Assembly: GCA_902771935.1 (NCBI GenBank)
Contig: CACXYM010000001.1
Coordinates: 1-64,000 of the forward strand
Direction: 5' to 3'
DNA: 64,000 nt
From: an uncultured Bacteroidales bacterium
GTDB lineage: Bacteria > Bacteroidota > Bacteroidia > Bacteroidales > Paludibacteraceae
Shown: piece after piece, positions 40,527 through 49,807 of the stretch
Position numbering within the stretch: position 1 is the stretch's first letter
Layout: each line of letters starts with the position of its first letter
Made by a program: the position numbers and the translations under genes
The notes under the pieces: generated by a model
Databases searched by the model: none
What the model saw: only the letters and a program-made list of their open reading frames with translations
Told to the model about the DNA's origin: nothing

Positions 40527-43047
40527 TTGCTCACTCTACGCTGCAGACATCACAGGTAAGGTGCTGGACAACGCTACGCGTCAAGCCCTTGACTTCGTGA
40601 ATGTAAGTGTTGCCAAACAAGGTGACACCACACCTATCACGGGAACCGTCACAGACGATGAGGGAGTGTTCGCACTCACTAATATATCCAACGGCAAATA
40701 TACCCTAACCATCAGTTTCATGGGCTATACGACGCTCACCAAAGCTGTGGAAGTTAAAGGCAATCAGAATATTGACTTGGGACGATTATTCCTCAAAGAG
40801 GATACGCGCACACTCGAAGAAGTGGAAGTGGTCGGACAAGGCTCTACGATGCGCTTTGAGTTGGACAGAAAAGTCTTTACCGTAAGCAATGATATATCTT
40901 CTGCCGGAGCGAGCGTAACCGATGTGCTGGAAAACATCCCGTCCGTTGATGTGGATCAGGAAGGCAATATCTCCCTGCGCAACTCCGAGGATGTAGAGGT
41001 ATGGATTAACGGCAAACCGGCAGGACTCACCAGTGACAACCGCGCTGATATTTTACGTCAGATGCCGGCAGAGAGCATCAAACAGATAGAACTCATTACT
41101 AATCCTTCCGCTAAATATTCACCCGAAGGCACGGCAGGTATTATCAACCTCGTGATGAAAGAAGACCGTAAAGCCGGCTATTACGGCTCCGTTAATGCGG
41201 GTGTTGAATACGGTTTAGCCGAACCATGGACCGTTCCACCCGGAGCAAACGCAGGCTTCAATATCAATTTTAATGCAGGTCCTGTGGATGGATATTTCAA
41301 CGCCGGTTACCGCTTCCACACAGCCAATGGCGGCTCCAACAGCGAACGTATCAATCTCAATGGCACAGGAGTTGAAGATACCTTAAAGATACCGGCTGCC
41401 GATAAAATTTCCCGCCTGACAAGAAACGGTCAAAATGACAACCGCAACCATGGTATGTTCTTCCGTGCCGGACTGAACTTCCGTTTGGCAGAACACTCTA
41501 CGTTGGGTGTATCCGGTTTTGCGATGGCCTCTGACCCTAAAGCGCTACGCGGATACAGTATCAACAACAACAGCTACCTCTTAACCAATTATCCCGGCTA
41601 CGACACGCTGCGTTATTACAATCGCATACAAGACGGCAATAATTGGCATCCGGGCGGACAAGCGCAACTGGACTATACCTTTAAGATGCGTGGTCACCAA
41701 CTCATATTTACCGGCCAATATCGTCATTTTACATGGAACCAAGACCGATTCTATACGCAGATAGAAGCAGGCAAAGATACTACTCGCGAAGAGCAATCCA
41801 GTTTGAATACCAATCAGACAGCCGACCTTGCGTTGGATTACGAGTGGAAACCCGATGCCAAGTCACGTCTTGAAGCAGGATTCAAAGCAACACTTACTTG
41901 GAGCCAATCACTTGCGCAAGCATATAATGGCAATAATAAAGAGCAAGAGCTGTATAAATACTACACCTCTTTTGGAGGTATGGAGCAGAATTATGCGCTA
42001 TATGTCACCTATGGCAACCGCTTCTGGGACAAGCTATCTATTCAAGTCGGACTGCGCGGAGAGTACTTCAAGCGCCATCTCAACTCCACCTATAAAGACG
42101 AAAATGGTGTTGAGCAAGACTCCTACGCACACAAGGAAAACAAACGGGACACAGCCTATTTCCAGCTTTTCCCGTCGGCATATATATCCTATAATTTCGG
42201 CAAAGGTCATGAGCTCCAACTGAACTACACGCGGCGTATCGACCGTCCGCGAGGACACCAAATCAATCCGAGAATAGATTTCTCTGACTCAACGAATATC
42301 TCGTACGGCAACCCGGATCTATTGCCCTCCTATTCCTCCGCGCTTGAGCTTAACTATCTCAAGACATGGGAACGGCACACTCTCTCAGCCGGAGTATTCT
42401 GGCGCTATCGTGACGGTATTATCCAGAACGTTAAGTATATGGATGGTGATATCATGAAAAACACCTACATCAATATCTCCAAACGGCAAGATTTAGGTGT
42501 TGAAGTGGTGGCAAAAAACCGCCTATTCAAGGACATCCTCCAACTCACGACTTCTGTTAACTTCTATTGGAATACTATCACCGCAGCGGATTATCATTCC
42601 TATGTCAACGATGAAAAAATAGATGTATCCTTGCCCGCACAAAGCATCTTAGCGTGGTCAGCACGTATCAATGCGCAATTTATGTTCACCAAGACGTTCA
42701 GCGGTCAACTTAGTGCGCGCTACCGCAGTCCTCGCGTTGTGGCGCAAGGTACAACGACACACTCCTATTCTATCGACATCGGATTACGTAAATCGTTCCT
42801 CGATCGCAGGCTGATACTCGCCTTTAATGTGCGCGATATTCTCGACTCACGGGCACGGCGCAATACTACTTGGGGAGACGGATTCTGGCAAAAACAGGAA
42901 AACAGATGGCACTCACGCACGGTGAGTTTGACTCTGACCTATAACTTCGGTACGAACCAAAATAAGAAGAAAGGACCGGATAAGAATATGGATGGTATGG
43001 ATATGTCCTCATCCTATGAAGAAGGCGGAGGAGGATTTGACGACTAA
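40480..43047 (+). CDS. TonB-dependent outer-membrane receptor (carboxypeptidase-regulatory-like N-terminus)
   Basis: An 855-aa outer-membrane protein. Signal peptide (residues 1-21, ends LYAA), then a CarboxypepD_reg-like domain (ITGKVLDNATRQALDFVNVS, residues 23-105), a plug domain (VTDVLENIPSVDVDQEGNIS, INGKPAGL, IELITNPSAKYSPEGTAGII) and a large beta-barrel. This belongs to the OMP_b-brl_3 group of TonB-dependent receptor relatives. The C-terminal tail after the barrel is Gly/Asp/Met-rich (ending SYEEGGGGFDD). The ligand is unknown. The ATG at 40480 lies inside aroQ; the signal peptide supports it. The stop overlaps the next start by 1 nt. Confidence 0.9.
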   Translation: MVTKKLWNILLLLSVSCSLYAADITGKVLDNATRQALDFVNVSVAKQGDTTPITGTVTDDEGVFALTNISNGKYTLTISFMGYTTLTKAVEVKGNQNIDLGRLFLKEDTRTLEEVEVVGQGSTMRFELDRKVFTVSNDISSAGASVTDVLENIPSVDVDQEGNISLRNSEDVEVWINGKPAGLTSDNRADILRQMPAESIKQIELITNPSAKYSPEGTAGIINLVMKEDRKAGYYGSVNAGVEYGLAEPWTVPPGANAGFNINFNAGPVDGYFNAGYRFHTANGGSNSERINLNGTGVEDTLKIPAADKISRLTRNGQNDNRNHGMFFRAGLNFRLAEHSTLGVSGFAMASDPKALRGYSINNNSYLLTNYPGYDTLRYYNRIQDGNNWHPGGQAQLDYTFKMRGHQLIFTGQYRHFTWNQDRFYTQIEAGKDTTREEQSSLNTNQTADLALDYEWKPDAKSRLEAGFKATLTWSQSLAQAYNGNNKEQELYKYYTSFGGMEQNYALYVTYGNRFWDKLSIQVGLRGEYFKRHLNSTYKDENGVEQDSYAHKENKRDTAYFQLFPSAYISYNFGKGHELQLNYTRRIDRPRGHQINPRIDFSDSTNISYGNPDLLPSYSSALELNYLKTWERHTLSAGVFWRYRDGIIQNVKYMDGDIMKNTYINISKRQDLGVEVVAKNRLFKDILQLTTSVNFYWNTITAADYHSYVNDEKIDVSLPAQSILAWSARINAQFMFTKTFSGQLSARYRSPRVVAQGTTTHSYSIDIGLRKSFLDRRLILAFNVRDILDSRARRNTTWGDGFWQKQENRWHSRTVSLTLTYNFGTNQNKKKGPDKNMDGMDMSSSYEEGGGGFDD

Positions 43048-43760
43048 TGACTAAACGACTGATAATCATAGCATTTGCAGCGCTGATAGGCCTCCATGCT
43101 ACCGCGCAGAATAATCCATATGTGGATGATAAAATCATTCACTTCGGTTTCTCGTTGGGCATGAACCTGATGACTTTCGGCGTTACGGACTCTGAGATAC
43201 CCATTGCAGGCGAGACCTACCATGCACGCGTAAGTAACCTGATGCCGGGTTTCTCCGTTGGATTCATTTCCGATGTGCGCATATGCCGTTACCTCAACTT
43301 GCGTTTCTGTCCAGGTTTATCCTTCTCACAACGCACGATCTCTTATGTAACCGAGTCAGGAGCACCCGTCAGGAGTCAATCGGGACAGTTCAAGGACAAG
43401 ATAGATATCCTCAGTATTCCTATCAGCATCCCACTCTATCTGAAGTTCTCCGCTATGCGCGAGAAGAACTACAGACCCTATGTAATCGCAGGAGGAGGAT
43501 TTGAATATAATGTGTATCGAGATGCAGAACAACCTATCTTGCTCAAAGGACCGGACTACTTTGTAGAAATCGGATTCGGATGCGATTTGTACTTCCGCTG
43601 GTTCAAATTCTGCCCGCAGATATCGTATAAAATCGGCTTTGCGAATATTCTTACTCCGGCTGATCAGAATATCTACCTTACGCCGGATAATCGCTTCTAC
43701 TCAACAGCATTATCCAGACTTACCTCGCGTATGCTTTGCATCACGTTTAACTTCGAATAA
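43047..43760 (+). CDS. porT: PorT-like outer-membrane protein of the type IX secretion system
   Basis: A 237-aa beta-barrel protein with signal peptide (ends HATAQ). It follows the PorT pattern: FGFSLGMNLMTF, PGFSVGFISDVRICRYLNLR, FCPGLSFSQRTISYV, ISIPLYLKFSAMREKNYRP, YVIAGGGFEYNV, FVEIGFGCDLYFRWFKFCPQ, and the end SRLTSRMLCITFNFE. PorT is required for T9SS function in Porphyromonas gingivalis. Its presence fits the T9SS cargo and the PorP-like protein elsewhere in the window. The start overlaps the receptor's stop by 1 nt. Confidence 0.82.
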   Translation: MTKRLIIIAFAALIGLHATAQNNPYVDDKIIHFGFSLGMNLMTFGVTDSEIPIAGETYHARVSNLMPGFSVGFISDVRICRYLNLRFCPGLSFSQRTISYVTESGAPVRSQSGQFKDKIDILSIPISIPLYLKFSAMREKNYRPYVIAGGGFEYNVYRDAEQPILLKGPDYFVEIGFGCDLYFRWFKFCPQISYKIGFANILTPADQNIYLTPDNRFYSTALSRLTSRMLCITFNFE

Positions 43761-45199
43761 TGCGTTTGCGTTTGGCCGTCATATTACTTATCGCGATAAG
43801 CCTCTTCTCATGCCGAGAGGAGCAATTGTCAAGTGACCCATCCCTTTCGCTTTCGTTCTCTAAAGACACCGTCTCCTTCGATACAGTCTTTACTACCATC
43901 GGCTCCGCTACGTTTCGATTGATGGTATACAACCGAAATGCCAATGCGCTTGCTATCAGCAATATATGGCTCGATAATAATACTGCTTTTAAAGTAAACG
44001 TTGACGGAGAGAATAATCTGTCCCTACTCAAAGACATCCAACTCAACGGAGGAGATAGTCTTTTTGTCTTCATTAAAGTCAACATAGACCCGAACAAGAA
44101 GAGTGCACCTATACTGATTGAAGACAACTTGCACTTTGCCGTTAACGAAAAGACCCAAACGGTACACCTTGAGGCCGTAGGACAAGATGTCCACCTCATC
44201 AAAACACCCCAACGGCTCACTATCAAGGATAACTTCACGATGTCCTCGTCCAAGCCGTATCTTATTTACGACACACTCGCCATACGCAGCAAGCTTACGA
44301 TTAAACCAGGTGCACGGTTGTACTTCCACGACAAAGCGGCATTAATGGTGTATGGAGATGTTAATGCCATTGGCGAGGTTGATAAACCTATTTTGCTTGC
44401 CGGAGACCGCATAGATAATCTGTTTGAGCATGTACCTTATGCCTATGTGGCGGGTATGTGGTCGGGAGTCTATTTCTTCGACCTCAAAGACACAGATCAA
44501 AAGAGCTATAACCTCAAACAGGTGGATATCATTTCTGCCAATGTTGGGCTTTATGCCTATAGCGAAAAAAGTACAGCCCTACCGAGTATGCGACTCTTTA
44601 ATTCGCGCATACACAACCACGCTGTATATGGACTTGTTCTGCACCATATCAATGCGTTAGTCGTCAATACAGAACTGAGCAACGCAGCATCTTATTGCGC
44701 GTATTTGGATGGAGGTATGCACACGTTTGCTCACTCCACTATTGCATCCTACTTCAACTCAACCGATGTGCGTATTCAATCAACGACACGAGAAGATGTG
44801 GCGGCAGTATATATCAATAATCTAAGCAAGGAAGGAGTACCGACGCGCAGCTCGTTCCGAAACTGTATCATTACCGGAATACGGGGTAACAATATGCTGG
44901 TAGCCACACCATTCGAGCAATATTATATCGATACTATCGCCAATAACTACCTCAAAACGGACACGTTGCAAGTAGCACACGCACTTAACAATGTATATTG
45001 GCAGAAAAACGACTCCGATACCTTTGTGAACACATTCTATAAGTATCAAGAATACAATTACTATGACTTCCGACTCGCCGAGCACTCACCCGCAAGAGGT
45101 ATCGGTGACCCGAAGATTGCAGCTAAATACAAGACCGACCGCAACGGCACTCCGCGAGATGTGGAACATCCGGATGCAGGCTGTTACCAATACAAGTGA
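43760..45199 (+). CDS. Beta-helix lipoprotein of unknown function
   Basis: A 479-aa lipoprotein with signal MRLRLAVILLIAISLFSC. After the Cys comes an immunoglobulin-like region (DTVSFDTVFTTIGSATFRLM, YNRNANALAISNIWL), then a right-handed beta-helix (TIKPGARLYFHDKAALMVYG; IISANVGLYAYSEKS; FNSRIHNHAVYGLVLHHINA), ending DRNGTPRDVEHPDAGCYQYK. Similar proteins are widespread in Bacteroidales, with no known role. Its start overlaps the porT stop by 1 nt and its end overlaps ribF by 4 nt. Confidence 0.82.
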   Translation: MRLRLAVILLIAISLFSCREEQLSSDPSLSLSFSKDTVSFDTVFTTIGSATFRLMVYNRNANALAISNIWLDNNTAFKVNVDGENNLSLLKDIQLNGGDSLFVFIKVNIDPNKKSAPILIEDNLHFAVNEKTQTVHLEAVGQDVHLIKTPQRLTIKDNFTMSSSKPYLIYDTLAIRSKLTIKPGARLYFHDKAALMVYGDVNAIGEVDKPILLAGDRIDNLFEHVPYAYVAGMWSGVYFFDLKDTDQKSYNLKQVDIISANVGLYAYSEKSTALPSMRLFNSRIHNHAVYGLVLHHINALVVNTELSNAASYCAYLDGGMHTFAHSTIASYFNSTDVRIQSTTREDVAAVYINNLSKEGVPTRSSFRNCIITGIRGNNMLVATPFEQYYIDTIANNYLKTDTLQVAHALNNVYWQKNDSDTFVNTFYKYQEYNYYDFRLAEHSPARGIGDPKIAAKYKTDRNGTPRDVEHPDAGCYQYK

Positions 45200-45996
45200 A
45201 CTATATCGCAACCATAGGAGTTTTTGACGGTGTGCACAAAGGACATCAATTTCTTATCAACACCCTCTGCCACGAAGCTGAGCGATGCGGTCTACAGCCG
45301 GCAGTAATAGTTATCGAAAAGCCGTCCTGTCAACGTCTCACTACCCGCGATGAACAAGCGGCACTCCTTGAACAATTTACTTCACAAATCATTTACTATT
45401 CATTCAGGGATATTCAGCACCTTACCGCACGAGAATTTATGACACTTTTGCATGATAAGCATAATGTGTCTGCATTAATGATGGGTTATGACCATCGATT
45501 TGGCTCTGATTTGCTGAACTACGAGCAACTTAAATCGCAAATTACCAATTCCCAATTACAAATCATCCCTTGCCCACAAGGTCAGAATATTTCTTCTTCA
45601 AAGATTCGCAACGCCCTATTAGCAGGGGACATAGAAACGGCGAATAACATGCTGGGATATAACTACACGCTCTCCGGCACAGTGGTACATGGTAACGGTA
45701 TTGGCCGAACGATAGGTTTCCCGACCGCGAATGTACAAGTTGAGCCATGCAAACTAATTCCCAAACCAGGCGTGTATGCCGCGTCCAATGCTTTGGTTAA
45801 TATCGGCACCAATCCGACAATCGGCAATGACCATCTAACTATCGAAGCCTATTTGCCAAATTATCACGGCAGCGATTTTTATGGTCAACAACTACAACTG
45901 CCTCTCACTCGCCGTTTACGTGACGAACAACACTTTTCTTCTCTAGATGCCCTCAAGGCTCAAATCCAGCAAGATATAAAAGGTGCAGCATTTTAA
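45196..45996 (+). CDS. ribF: Bifunctional riboflavin kinase / FAD synthetase, compact form
   Basis: Makes FMN and then FAD. The 266-aa protein has the nucleotidyltransferase signature GVFDGVHKGHQFLINTL, the ISSSKIR motif near the end of that domain (ISSSKIRNALLAGD), and the kinase domain motifs GNGIGRTIGFPTANVQ and NIGTNPTIG. Usual length is about 310, so it is short. The linker before ISSSKIR is a translated 35-bp heptamer array (LKSQITNSQLQII). The start is GTG at 45196, overlapping the previous stop. A terminator is embedded in the 3' end. Confidence 0.92.
   Translation: MNYIATIGVFDGVHKGHQFLINTLCHEAERCGLQPAVIVIEKPSCQRLTTRDEQAALLEQFTSQIIYYSFRDIQHLTAREFMTLLHDKHNVSALMMGYDHRFGSDLLNYEQLKSQITNSQLQIIPCPQGQNISSSKIRNALLAGDIETANNMLGYNYTLSGTVVHGNGIGRTIGFPTANVQVEPCKLIPKPGVYAASNALVNIGTNPTIGNDHLTIEAYLPNYHGSDFYGQQLQLPLTRRLRDEQHFSSLDALKAQIQQDIKGAAF
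45532..45566. repeat. 7-bp tandem repeat, five units, inside ribF
   Basis: Units AAATCGC, AAATTAC, CAATTCC, CAATTAC, AAATCAT. Translated as part of KSQITNSQLQII. Related to the AAACYAC family. Confidence 0.75.
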
Positions 45997-46016
45997 AGCT
46001 ATCTGCACTTTTTTTT
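45979..46016 (+). terminator. Terminator overlapping the end of ribF
   Basis: Stem AAAGGTGCAG (45979-45988) with CTGCACTTTT (46003-46012), one G-T pair, then T's to 46016. It includes the ribF stop codon in the loop. Stem core shared with the terminators at 8385 and 23972. Confidence 0.8.
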
Positions 46017-46025
46017 ATTGAATTG

Positions 46026-46057
46026 TTTGCATATATGCAAAAAAAGCAGTACCTTTG
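46026..46057 (+). promoter_or_regulatory. Promoter for the alpha/beta hydrolase operon
   Basis: TTTG at 46026-46029 (TTTGCATATATGCAAA), 20 nt, TACCTTTG at 46050-46057. The leader to the ATG at 46079 is about 15-20 nt. Confidence 0.85.
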
Positions 46058-46078
46058 TCGGCGATTTGATGAAATACC

Positions 46079-47254
46079 ATGCGAAGACTTTTCTTATATA
46101 GTTTGCTTTGTGCGTTGTTTTTGGTGAGTTGTAGTGACAAAAACTCCCCAGAACCAACAAGTCTGCGCGGCGAGATTTTGCAAATTGATACGCTGAAATA
46201 TCTGACGGTGGAAGATGTGGCACGTTATGCCAAGGACTCTATCTCTTTGGATTATCTGCACTACCCTGTTCGTTGTTACCGATTGACTTACAGCAGCGTA
46301 TATGAAGGTGAGCCTATTGCAACTACGGCGTTGATGTTATTGCCGGATGATGAGAAGGCAGATAATCAGTTGTGCGTCTATATGCACGGTACGAACTGGC
46401 CGATAGAGAAAATGGCCGCGCAGCAGAAGATGCCAAGCAATTATTTCAACAATGGTAAGACACAACGAGGAGGCGAAGTCGCCAGTTGTGGCATTCCGTT
46501 TGCTTCGTCCGGTATGGCTGTCATTATGCCCGATTATATCGGCTTTGGAGAAACAGCCGACAAGGAGCATCCCTTCATTTATTACCCCGAGTTGCGCCAT
46601 GCAAACATAGATGCTTTGCGGGCACTTAGGAACTACCTCAAACTACAGGGTAAACAGGATGTTTGGTTAGCAGGCTGGAGTCAAGGCGGCGGAGCAGCAT
46701 TAAGTTTGCATTACTACATACAAACAGAATACAAGGACGAATTTTACGTTCAAAGTTCATCGTGCCTGTCAGGTCCGTATAACTACGCAGGGTTATTTGA
46801 GGGTGTTTTGCGCGACACCACAGGACTTGCGCCTCCTACGGCCTTGTGCACATGGTCTGTGTATGTGCTTAACCGTTTTGCTGTACATCGTAATCCTGAC
46901 CAGATTTACACTTTCACCGTGACAGATCAGGTGTCTGCCATGATGAATTTCGTGGGCAATGTTTGGGACTGCTTCCGTCCGTACTTCACCCAAGGCATAC
47001 TGAGCGGCGAAGACAAAGTGTGGATTGAAGCAAGTAAAAAGAACTCGTTCCACGAAGGATGGAAGCCTACCGGCACCGTATATCTGCATCACGGGACAAA
47101 AGACGCAATTGTGCCTTATATGAACACCAAAGATGCGTACGAAGGACTCACCAAAGCCGGAGGAGATATACAGCTATACGAGTATGAAGGCAAAGATCAC
47201 TTCGGCATTACATATCAATATATGAACCATACGCTGGAAGACTGGCAGAGATGA
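46079..47254 (+). CDS. Alpha/beta hydrolase lipoprotein (secretory-lipase/esterase type)
   Basis: A 391-aa lipoprotein (MRRLFLYSLLCALFLVSCSD, lipobox VSC). The body is an alpha/beta hydrolase: oxyanion segment CVYMHGTNWPIE, the nucleophile elbow GWSQGGGAALS (Ser), FASSGMAVIMPDYIGFGET, and a C-terminal GTVYLHHGTKDAIVPYMNTK (Asp) with EGKDHFG (His). Layout matches the secretory lipase and acyl-peptidase-like esterases of Bacteroidetes. The substrate is unknown. It overlaps the PorP/SprF-like gene by 4 nt, so the enzyme and that membrane protein are made together. Confidence 0.87.
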   Translation: MRRLFLYSLLCALFLVSCSDKNSPEPTSLRGEILQIDTLKYLTVEDVARYAKDSISLDYLHYPVRCYRLTYSSVYEGEPIATTALMLLPDDEKADNQLCVYMHGTNWPIEKMAAQQKMPSNYFNNGKTQRGGEVASCGIPFASSGMAVIMPDYIGFGETADKEHPFIYYPELRHANIDALRALRNYLKLQGKQDVWLAGWSQGGGAALSLHYYIQTEYKDEFYVQSSSCLSGPYNYAGLFEGVLRDTTGLAPPTALCTWSVYVLNRFAVHRNPDQIYTFTVTDQVSAMMNFVGNVWDCFRPYFTQGILSGEDKVWIEASKKNSFHEGWKPTGTVYLHHGTKDAIVPYMNTKDAYEGLTKAGGDIQLYEYEGKDHFGITYQYMNHTLEDWQR

Positions 47255-48126
47255 TGAAAAAATGTCGGTACATATTGCTGGGCGTCTTCTTGGTTCTATG
47301 CAGCACAATTTCTGCGCAGAATCAGATATTGTATGACCAGTATAACGATGTGTCGTTCTACAACCCTGCCGTTTCGAATGTAAACGACGGTTATAGCCAT
47401 CTGACCCAAGTATGGTCTCATATCGCCTTTACACCAAGAGACTTCAAGAGGCATTACGAAACGGAGCCTTATGAAGACATAGATGTTGGTGCGCGCTACC
47501 AAGGAAGAATAGGACACAATATCTTTTCTGCCTCGTATCACTACGACGGATATTCTTTCTTCCACCAGCACACTCTCAACTTCAGTTATGGCTATGAATT
47601 CGTAATAAAAGAAAAGCACCGTTTGTCTATTGGCGGTCGCGTGCAACTCAATTTCTGCGATATTATGCCCTCCAAACTCAGTGTGCGAACAGAGTGGCTC
47701 AAGACCTTCCAAATGACGCCAGATATCGATTTAGGTATTGAATATCGCTTGCGCGGATTGCATCTTGGTGTAAGCGTAATGAACTTAGCCGGAAGCTCAG
47801 CAACTAATTACACCGCACTGATTATATACGAAAGACGCATGTACGCGAACGTCAGTTACGATTTCTTCTTGGACAAAGGCAAGAACGTTATGCTGTCACC
47901 GCACCTATTATTCTACTATGGGCAACACTCAGTCAATGCAGAATTAGGAGTTGATTTCAATTTCTGGAAATACGCTCATGTAGGCTATTGTTTCCGCATA
48001 CAAGAAATGCGTCATATAGCCACAGTGGGCATGGAATACAAGGGTTTTATGCTTGATATAGCCTCGGATTCCGCACCACGGACATATAAACAGCGGTTAC
48101 AAATAATGCTCGGATACAAGTTCTAA
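47251..48126 (+). CDS. PorP/SprF family outer-membrane protein of type IX secretion
   Basis: A 291-aa protein with signal peptide (ends TISAQ). The mature start NQILYDQYNDVSFYNPAVSN matches the PorP/SprF family (DPQFSQYMFNPLAYNPAYAG-type), followed by beta-strands and a barrel C-terminus (QRLQIMLGYKF). SprF-type proteins help particular T9SS cargoes, such as SprB, reach the surface. Unlike the usual case it is not next to its cargo; the giant T9SS cargo lies about 2.7 kb away on the opposite strand. Start may be 47251 or 47254 (ATGATG). Confidence 0.88.
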   Translation: MMKKCRYILLGVFLVLCSTISAQNQILYDQYNDVSFYNPAVSNVNDGYSHLTQVWSHIAFTPRDFKRHYETEPYEDIDVGARYQGRIGHNIFSASYHYDGYSFFHQHTLNFSYGYEFVIKEKHRLSIGGRVQLNFCDIMPSKLSVRTEWLKTFQMTPDIDLGIEYRLRGLHLGVSVMNLAGSSATNYTALIIYERRMYANVSYDFFLDKGKNVMLSPHLLFYYGQHSVNAELGVDFNFWKYAHVGYCFRIQEMRHIATVGMEYKGFMLDIASDSAPRTYKQRLQIMLGYKF

Positions 48127-48177
48127 AGACATACAGCTAACAACGAGACACACAATTAACCTTTAATATTTAATCTT

Positions 48178-49776
48178 ATGAAAAAAAGACACATTTTTCT
48201 ATTGGGTTTACTGGCAGTTATCTTATGCGCTTGCCAAACTGCTAAGAAACCGGATCACGACATTGTGATTCTGTTTGAGAATGACGTACACTGCGCCATT
48301 GACGGCTACACCAAGTTTGGCGCTCTCAAGCAAGAAATGCTTGCCCAAACCCCTTATGTAGCAGTGGTAAGCGCCGGTGACTATGTTCAAGGTGCTGCAA
48401 TTGGTAGTATCACCAAAGGTGAGAGTATCATCCAAATCATGAACGCTGTGGGTTATGATGTTACAACAATCGGTAACCATGAGTTCGACTACGGTATCGA
48501 CCAGATGAAACATCTCATGTCGGAGTTGAAGGCAGAAGTTGTTTGCTGCAACTTCACCGATTTGAACGACAAACTGCTCTTTCCTCCTTATGTGATTAAA
48601 CAATTCGGAGACGTTAAGGTTGCTTTTGTAGGTGCTGCAACTCCTACCACATTCACATCCTCTACACCTACCTATTTTGAGGATTCAAAGGGTAATCTCA
48701 TATACTCTTTCCATGCTGAAGACAGTTTCAAACGCATTGAGAAAACAGCTAAGGAAGCACGTAGCAATGGTGCAGACTATGTGATCGTTCTTTCTCACCT
48801 GGGAGACGACACCGAGATTGACAATAGTGTAGATATGATTCGCGCAACCAGCGGAATCGATGCTGTTTTGGATGGACATCAACACCATATCATCAACCAA
48901 ACAATTTCCAACTCCAAAGGCAAACCTATTCATTTGGCATCTACCGGAACTGCTTTCTTGCGTATGGGTAAGCTGACTATAAATACCAATGGTGAGATTA
49001 ATGTTGAGTTGATACGAACTTCAGATTACAAGAATCAGTCAGAAGACGTTGCTAAAGTGATTCAGAATATCGAAACGCAATTAGAAGATCGCATTAATGC
49101 GGTTGTCGGTTACACCGAAATTCCTTTGGTAATGTTTAAGTTCAACGATCGCGAGACACGTCGCGGCGAAACCAACTTGGCTGATTTATTGGCAGACGCT
49201 TTCCGCGACCAGACAGGTGCAGATATTGCTATGGTTAATGGTGGTGGTATCCGCAACCAAATTGATGCAGGCCCAATTACCTTTGGTGAGATCTATTCCG
49301 TCATGCCGTTCAACAACTCTGTTTGCATGGTCGAATGCACCGGTCAACAGATTTTGGACGCTATTGAGATGGGAGTTTCACTCGCTCCAGAAGAGAATGG
49401 TAGTTTCATGCAAGTAAGCGGATTACGTTATTCCTATGATCCGTCTATTCCTACTTCAGTCAAATACGATAACAATAACATGTTTATCGGTATTGCAGGA
49501 AGTCGTCGTGTCACATCCGTTGAAGTATTAAACAAAGAATCCGGAGAATGGGAGCCGCTTGATATGAATAAGACATACACAGTAGGTGGCCAAAGTTACA
49601 TCTTGCAAAACAAAGGTGCCGAAGGTGTATTCCTTTCTGCTAAAAAGCTTTCATGTCCTGAATGCAACGGCCGCACCGACGTACAAACGGTTATTGATTA
49701 CCTGCAGAAAATAGGTCGTGTAACAGCAAGACAATACGGAAAACCACAACAACGTATAACAGTGGTGAAGAAATAG
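48178..49776 (+). CDS. 5'-nucleotidase / UshA-type metallophosphoesterase lipoprotein
   Basis: A 532-aa lipoprotein (lipobox LCAC near residue 21). The N-terminal metallophosphoesterase domain shows ILFENDVHCAIDGYTKFGAL, SAGDYVQGAAIGSIT, TTIGNHEFDYGIDQM, VLSHLGDD and DGHQHH; the C-terminal 5'-nucleotidase domain shows FNDRETRRGETNLADLLADA, AMVNGGGIRNQIDAGPITFG, VMPFNNSVCMVECTGQQ and SGLRYSYD. It would hydrolyse nucleotides or related phosphoesters outside the cytoplasm. Metal ligands look complete. It lies 51 nt after the PorP-like gene and probably belongs to the same transcript. Confidence 0.93.
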   Translation: MKKRHIFLLGLLAVILCACQTAKKPDHDIVILFENDVHCAIDGYTKFGALKQEMLAQTPYVAVVSAGDYVQGAAIGSITKGESIIQIMNAVGYDVTTIGNHEFDYGIDQMKHLMSELKAEVVCCNFTDLNDKLLFPPYVIKQFGDVKVAFVGAATPTTFTSSTPTYFEDSKGNLIYSFHAEDSFKRIEKTAKEARSNGADYVIVLSHLGDDTEIDNSVDMIRATSGIDAVLDGHQHHIINQTISNSKGKPIHLASTGTAFLRMGKLTINTNGEINVELIRTSDYKNQSEDVAKVIQNIETQLEDRINAVVGYTEIPLVMFKFNDRETRRGETNLADLLADAFRDQTGADIAMVNGGGIRNQIDAGPITFGEIYSVMPFNNSVCMVECTGQQILDAIEMGVSLAPEENGSFMQVSGLRYSYDPSIPTSVKYDNNNMFIGIAGSRRVTSVEVLNKESGEWEPLDMNKTYTVGGQSYILQNKGAEGVFLSAKKLSCPECNGRTDVQTVIDYLQKIGRVTARQYGKPQQRITVVKK

Positions 49777-49802
49777 TCGAAAATCGAAAGATAAAAGACG
49801 AA
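49775..49802. repeat. 7-bp tandem repeat (ARWCGAA type), four units, between convergent genes
   Basis: Units AGTCGAA, AATCGAA, AGATAAA, AGACGAA. It fills nearly the whole 31-bp gap between two convergent stop codons. Confidence 0.7.
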
Positions 49803-49807
49803 AGATG

